The notes under the pieces: model-generated | Databases searched by the model: none | The model's input: only the letters and a program-made list of their open reading frames with translations | What the model was told of the DNA's origin: nothing | Program-made: the position numbers and the translations under genes | Shown: positions 60,920 through 64,000 of the stretch, one piece after another | How positions within the stretch are numbered: position 1 is the first letter of the stretch | Layout of the letters: every line of letters begins with the position of its first letter | NCBI GenBank assembly: GCA_022702705.1 | Contig: CM040424.1 | Span: forward strand, 78,061,452-78,125,451 | Direction of reading: 5' to 3' | DNA length: 64,000 nucleotides | From: Papilionanthe hookeriana x Papilionanthe teres | Lineage: Eukaryota; Streptophyta; Magnoliopsida; Asparagales; Orchidaceae

Positions 60920-62353
60920 CTGCAGAAAATACAACAAACGTATGTCAAGGAAATCTGAATTAAAAGCCTAAGAAGTAATTAATGAAAAAGAACATCTAAA
61001 AAGACAGTATAAGCCCACAAAATTAGCAGATGAAAAAAGACATCTGGAAATCCATCACACTTATCGTACTTTCTTTCTTTCTGTTTTTTTTTTTTTAAGC
61101 TTCCCTTGATGATTATGAACAAAAATTGTAAGCTCAATCGAATTTCCTTAATGAGAATTCTTCCCCTTGCCTTCGTAATTATGCAGTATCTTCATCAATG
61201 GACATATTAAGATAATCAACATGAAATTACCAACAATGTAACCTACTTCTCAAACTGAAATTCAAAAAGTTTTCAATTAGAGGAAAGCTAAACAGTTTAT
61301 ATCCTCTGATAAAGTGATGTATCCATTAGGATGGATGTTAGTATTTCATTAGTTTCATTACTTAGTTCATATCACACCAGTTCTTGCATGATTCACATAA
61401 GTCGCTTGATTTGCATGAAAATGTTTGCAGAAGTATGATTGTTATAATGGCAAATGAAGAAACATGTAAATTAAAAGCAATAGATAAAAAGAATGTTATG
61501 TCAACATAGTAAAAAACCCCCTACGAAAAACTTTTAAGAAATGAACTACGAAAAAAACACAAAAATATAAAATCATAGAATGAATCAGGACAAAGGCCTA
61601 TACATTGAAAATTCTGATATGCTTTGGTATTTAGATATATTTTTTAGATATGCACACATTTTTGGAAAGTATTGGTTTGTTGTTACATCTGAGGGGAGAA
61701 CTTATTCCCCCTTAACTATCCATTATTGTATTTTATTTCTTTCATTTTATCATGATGATTTGAAATTTTCCTCAGTGTAAGAGGGTTAGAGACATGGAAT
61801 GTCTAGTTGTGATCTGAGTTTTGTGATCTAGTAAATAGTGTTGTCCATATCTTGCTCGACAACAAATAGCTCAGAGGAATTCTCAGCATCAGTAGGACTC
61901 GGTTCCATGACTTCAAGGTCAGGGTGATTCAGCATTTTATTGGGATCAGAAAAACTCAAAGGCGAATGTTGTCGGGCCCTCTTCACTAGCCTGCTTGAAA
62001 ACTGAATTTATATCTTCAGCAAATTTTGCTTCAAGAACCAGTAAACCAGAAGTTTTCTCTACCTCGGGGGATATAGCTTCCGCAACAGTATCAACTAGGT
62101 GGTTTGCCATGGATATGGCTTCAAGAACAAACAACTCTGAATCTGTTTTCGCTATCTCAAAGCCGTTGTTGGATATATCTAATTCACGTGAACTTTTAGA
62201 CCCGGGAATCACCCACGAATCAATGAACAATTGCAAGAACCAATCAGGAATTCATTTTGAATCTACTCAAGGCAAATGTTCAACAAAAGATGAAGAAGAT
62301 TCACCTCCCACCCAAGGAGAATGACACAATGTCTAATCGCGATCTAAGTTATA
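60920..62353. other. CAC3 intron, unrecognised; open frames on both strands
   Basis: No further CAC3 exon was found. At 61946-62324 frames are open on both strands (minus 96 aa, plus 109 aa) with moderate codon complexity; the minus product has a repeated LVLEA/FVLEA pattern. Neither matches a family I know, and neither is called a gene. Confidence 0.45.
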
Positions 62354-62620
62354 TGATCTAGTAAATAGCATTGTTCATATTATGTTAAAGTTTAATTTTT
62401 AAGTTTTAGTTTCAGTTTTTATGTGTTTCAATTTAGATGGCACACTTGTAATAAGTGGGTCCTTAGTATTTATAAATAAATTTAGGTGATCTAGTAAATA
62501 GTGTTGTCCATATTATGTTAAAATGCAGTTTTTATGTTTTAATTTTTGTTTTTAAGTGTTTTCTATTTAGATGGCACGCTTGTAATAAGGAAGTCCTTAG
62601 TATTTATAAATAAGTGGTCT
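62354..62620. repeat. 133-base tandem duplication
   Basis: TGATCTAGTAAATAG begins at 62354 and 62487, each followed by TTTAGATGGCAC and GTCCTTAGTATTTATAAATA. A third, 30-base piece of the unit is at about 61828. Confidence 0.85.
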
Positions 62621-62739
62621 TATGTTGTATTAGAAGCTCTTTAGAGTTCATTCAAGTGTTGTGAGGGATTTGACTCCCTCTGGTGGTTCTCGGATGGGGA
62701 CAAGTCCCTGGCCACGGTGTTAAGTGATGGAAATTATAC

Positions 62740-64000
62740 CCCTTGACCCACTGAAAATATGTTAAGATTTTCATGCTTATTTTATATTGATTTTGATGAT
62801 ATTGCACTTTAAATAATGGTGTTTTTGATGATTTATTGCAGATATGAAGATTTAAGGACATTGGAGAGAAAATATGCAAAAAGATGCGAATTTGGAGCAA
62901 AAATGACCAAAATTATGAAAATTTGATTTAGGGCGGCAAAATCGACGGCGCCGACGGCAGATTTTTCCCGAGAGTTCAGAAAATATTACAAGGGAGCCTG
63001 CCGACGGCAAGATCGAGGCCGCCGACAGCGGGGCTTATGCAGAAGGGTCCAAGGCTAAGTATTCTAGAAAGCCGACGACGGCGGGAAAGTCGGTTTTCTC
63101 ACAAGGTGCATTGAATGTGGACGATTTTTGAAGGGATGCTTGGAAAACTCTTGGAAACTCTTCAACTACTTTAAAAGGAACAATTTGGGGCCTAAAAAAG
63201 GGTCCACTAGCGTCCACTTGTGTCACCACGTGTCATTCTAATCCATTAGAGAGTCAAGTGTGTGAGTCTAGTCAGTTCATAAAGTTTCTAGAGTGTTAAT
63301 TAGTGAGTTCAGATAGTGATATTTGTGAGGAATTCTTCGAGAGATTGTAAGAGGGGAAGGGAAGTGAGAGATTTCTTCCTCATTGTCGTTTCGAAGGAGA
63401 ATTCTCCGTAATGAAAAGAAATGAAGAGATTCAGAGGAACTTCAAGGAGTTTGCTTGGGGAGGAATTTAAGATAAGTTATATTTACTTATTTTAGTTTGT
63501 AGAACTTTATTTTTATATATAAAATCCAAGTTTTATCGTATCCTCTCCATGAAATCTGAGTAGTTTTTCTGTCTTTCTCCTTGTTTTGATATTTTTGTGA
63601 AATGGTAATTTAAATTAGTGTGCCAAGAAAAGTTTAAAGAAGTTGTGATAATCTTTTACTTAAATCTTAATTTACTTTCAATATGGCAAATTGATTAGTT
63701 AAAATATGTTGAGTTTACAACTAAAGTGAAGATTACATCCGAGATTCAGGAAGATCAAAGTCCTTAGAAGTAGGATGCAAATAAATAGGGAAATAACATT
63801 CGTCGGGCGTAGAATTGGAGATTTTAGAATGACAGGCCAAAATCCTCAATTCGGTCATATTGTTTGGGTCATTGAAGTGTAGATGTTAACCCTCATGCGA
63901 GGGGAACGTAGGAGCTTCGAAGTGAGAGCCGGTATCCTCACGGCCTAACCACAGATTCGATGAATCAAGCATATGATTAGTCAACGTTCTTTATATCCGG
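62740..64000. mobile_element. Possible LTR of a Ty3/gypsy element, running off the window
   Basis: Has the feel of Tat/Athila-class LTRs: TTTGGAGCAAAAATGACC, then a GC-rich part with repeated GCCGACGGC motifs (62950-63110), then AT-rich sequence. No termini, primer site or coding domain could be fixed within the window. Tentative. Confidence 0.35.

Noticed and set aside
1..64000. CRISPR arrays, operons, bacterial-type origins, tRNA or rRNA genes
   Set aside because: Plant nuclear sequence; no regular direct-repeat/spacer array and no tRNA or rRNA that I could recognise by eye. A covariance-model scan would be needed to exclude small RNA genes.

Overview
This is nuclear DNA of a flowering plant. 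Evidence: spliced genes with GT-AG introns, a plastid-targeted carboxyltransferase gene (its partner beta subunit is normally plastid-encoded), plant C2H2 zinc-finger genes with QALGGH fingers and EAR motifs, and dense Ty1/copia, Ty3/gypsy, LINE and MITE remnants. The species is not identified. Host genes are few and all on the minus strand; most of the rest is transposable-element DNA.

Layout. (1) 1-2505: truncated copia element. (2) About 2.5-23.0 kb: an unequal tandem array of four blocks, each with an intronless two-finger ZAT-type repressor gene. Copy 1 (3867-4528) and copy 2 (8743-9405) are pseudogenes with different lesions. Copy 3 (18172-18834) is intact. Copy 4 (20567-21232) has an open frame but has lost a zinc ligand in finger 1. 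A copia element (to 16948), a 5'-truncated LINE with a 17-bp target duplication, a 292-bp solo LTR with a 5-bp target duplication, and microsatellites split the array. (3) 23106-32960: a tRNA adenosine deaminase (TAD1) gene rebuilt from nine or ten exons. Its last intron is 4.8 kb and full of LINE, gypsy and MITE debris. The reading frame breaks at the first exon/intron junction. (4) 32961-35734: intergenic, with a long pyrimidine/purine tract. (5) 35735-60919 and beyond the right edge: the gene for the alpha-carboxyltransferase subunit of plastid acetyl-CoA carboxylase (CAC3/accA). Eight exons are visible and the transit-peptide end is off-window. Introns of 15.2 kb and 6.7 kb hold a gypsy nested in a gypsy, a 407-bp tandem triplication interrupted by a Harbinger-like MITE, a LINE fragment, and a copia element carrying its own MITE. 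(6) 60920-64000: further intron with short tandem repeats and an LTR-like segment.

How it works together. CAC3 supplies the alpha half of the carboxyltransferase that makes malonyl-CoA for fatty-acid synthesis in plastids. TAD1 deaminates adenosine 37 of tRNA-Ala. The ZAT genes are probably stress-type transcriptional repressors. No operon-like link between the genes is implied. The most informative content is structural: exon by exon reconstruction of two genes through TE-filled introns, datable nested insertions with readable target duplications, and a decaying zinc-finger array. I found no convincing new molecular system.
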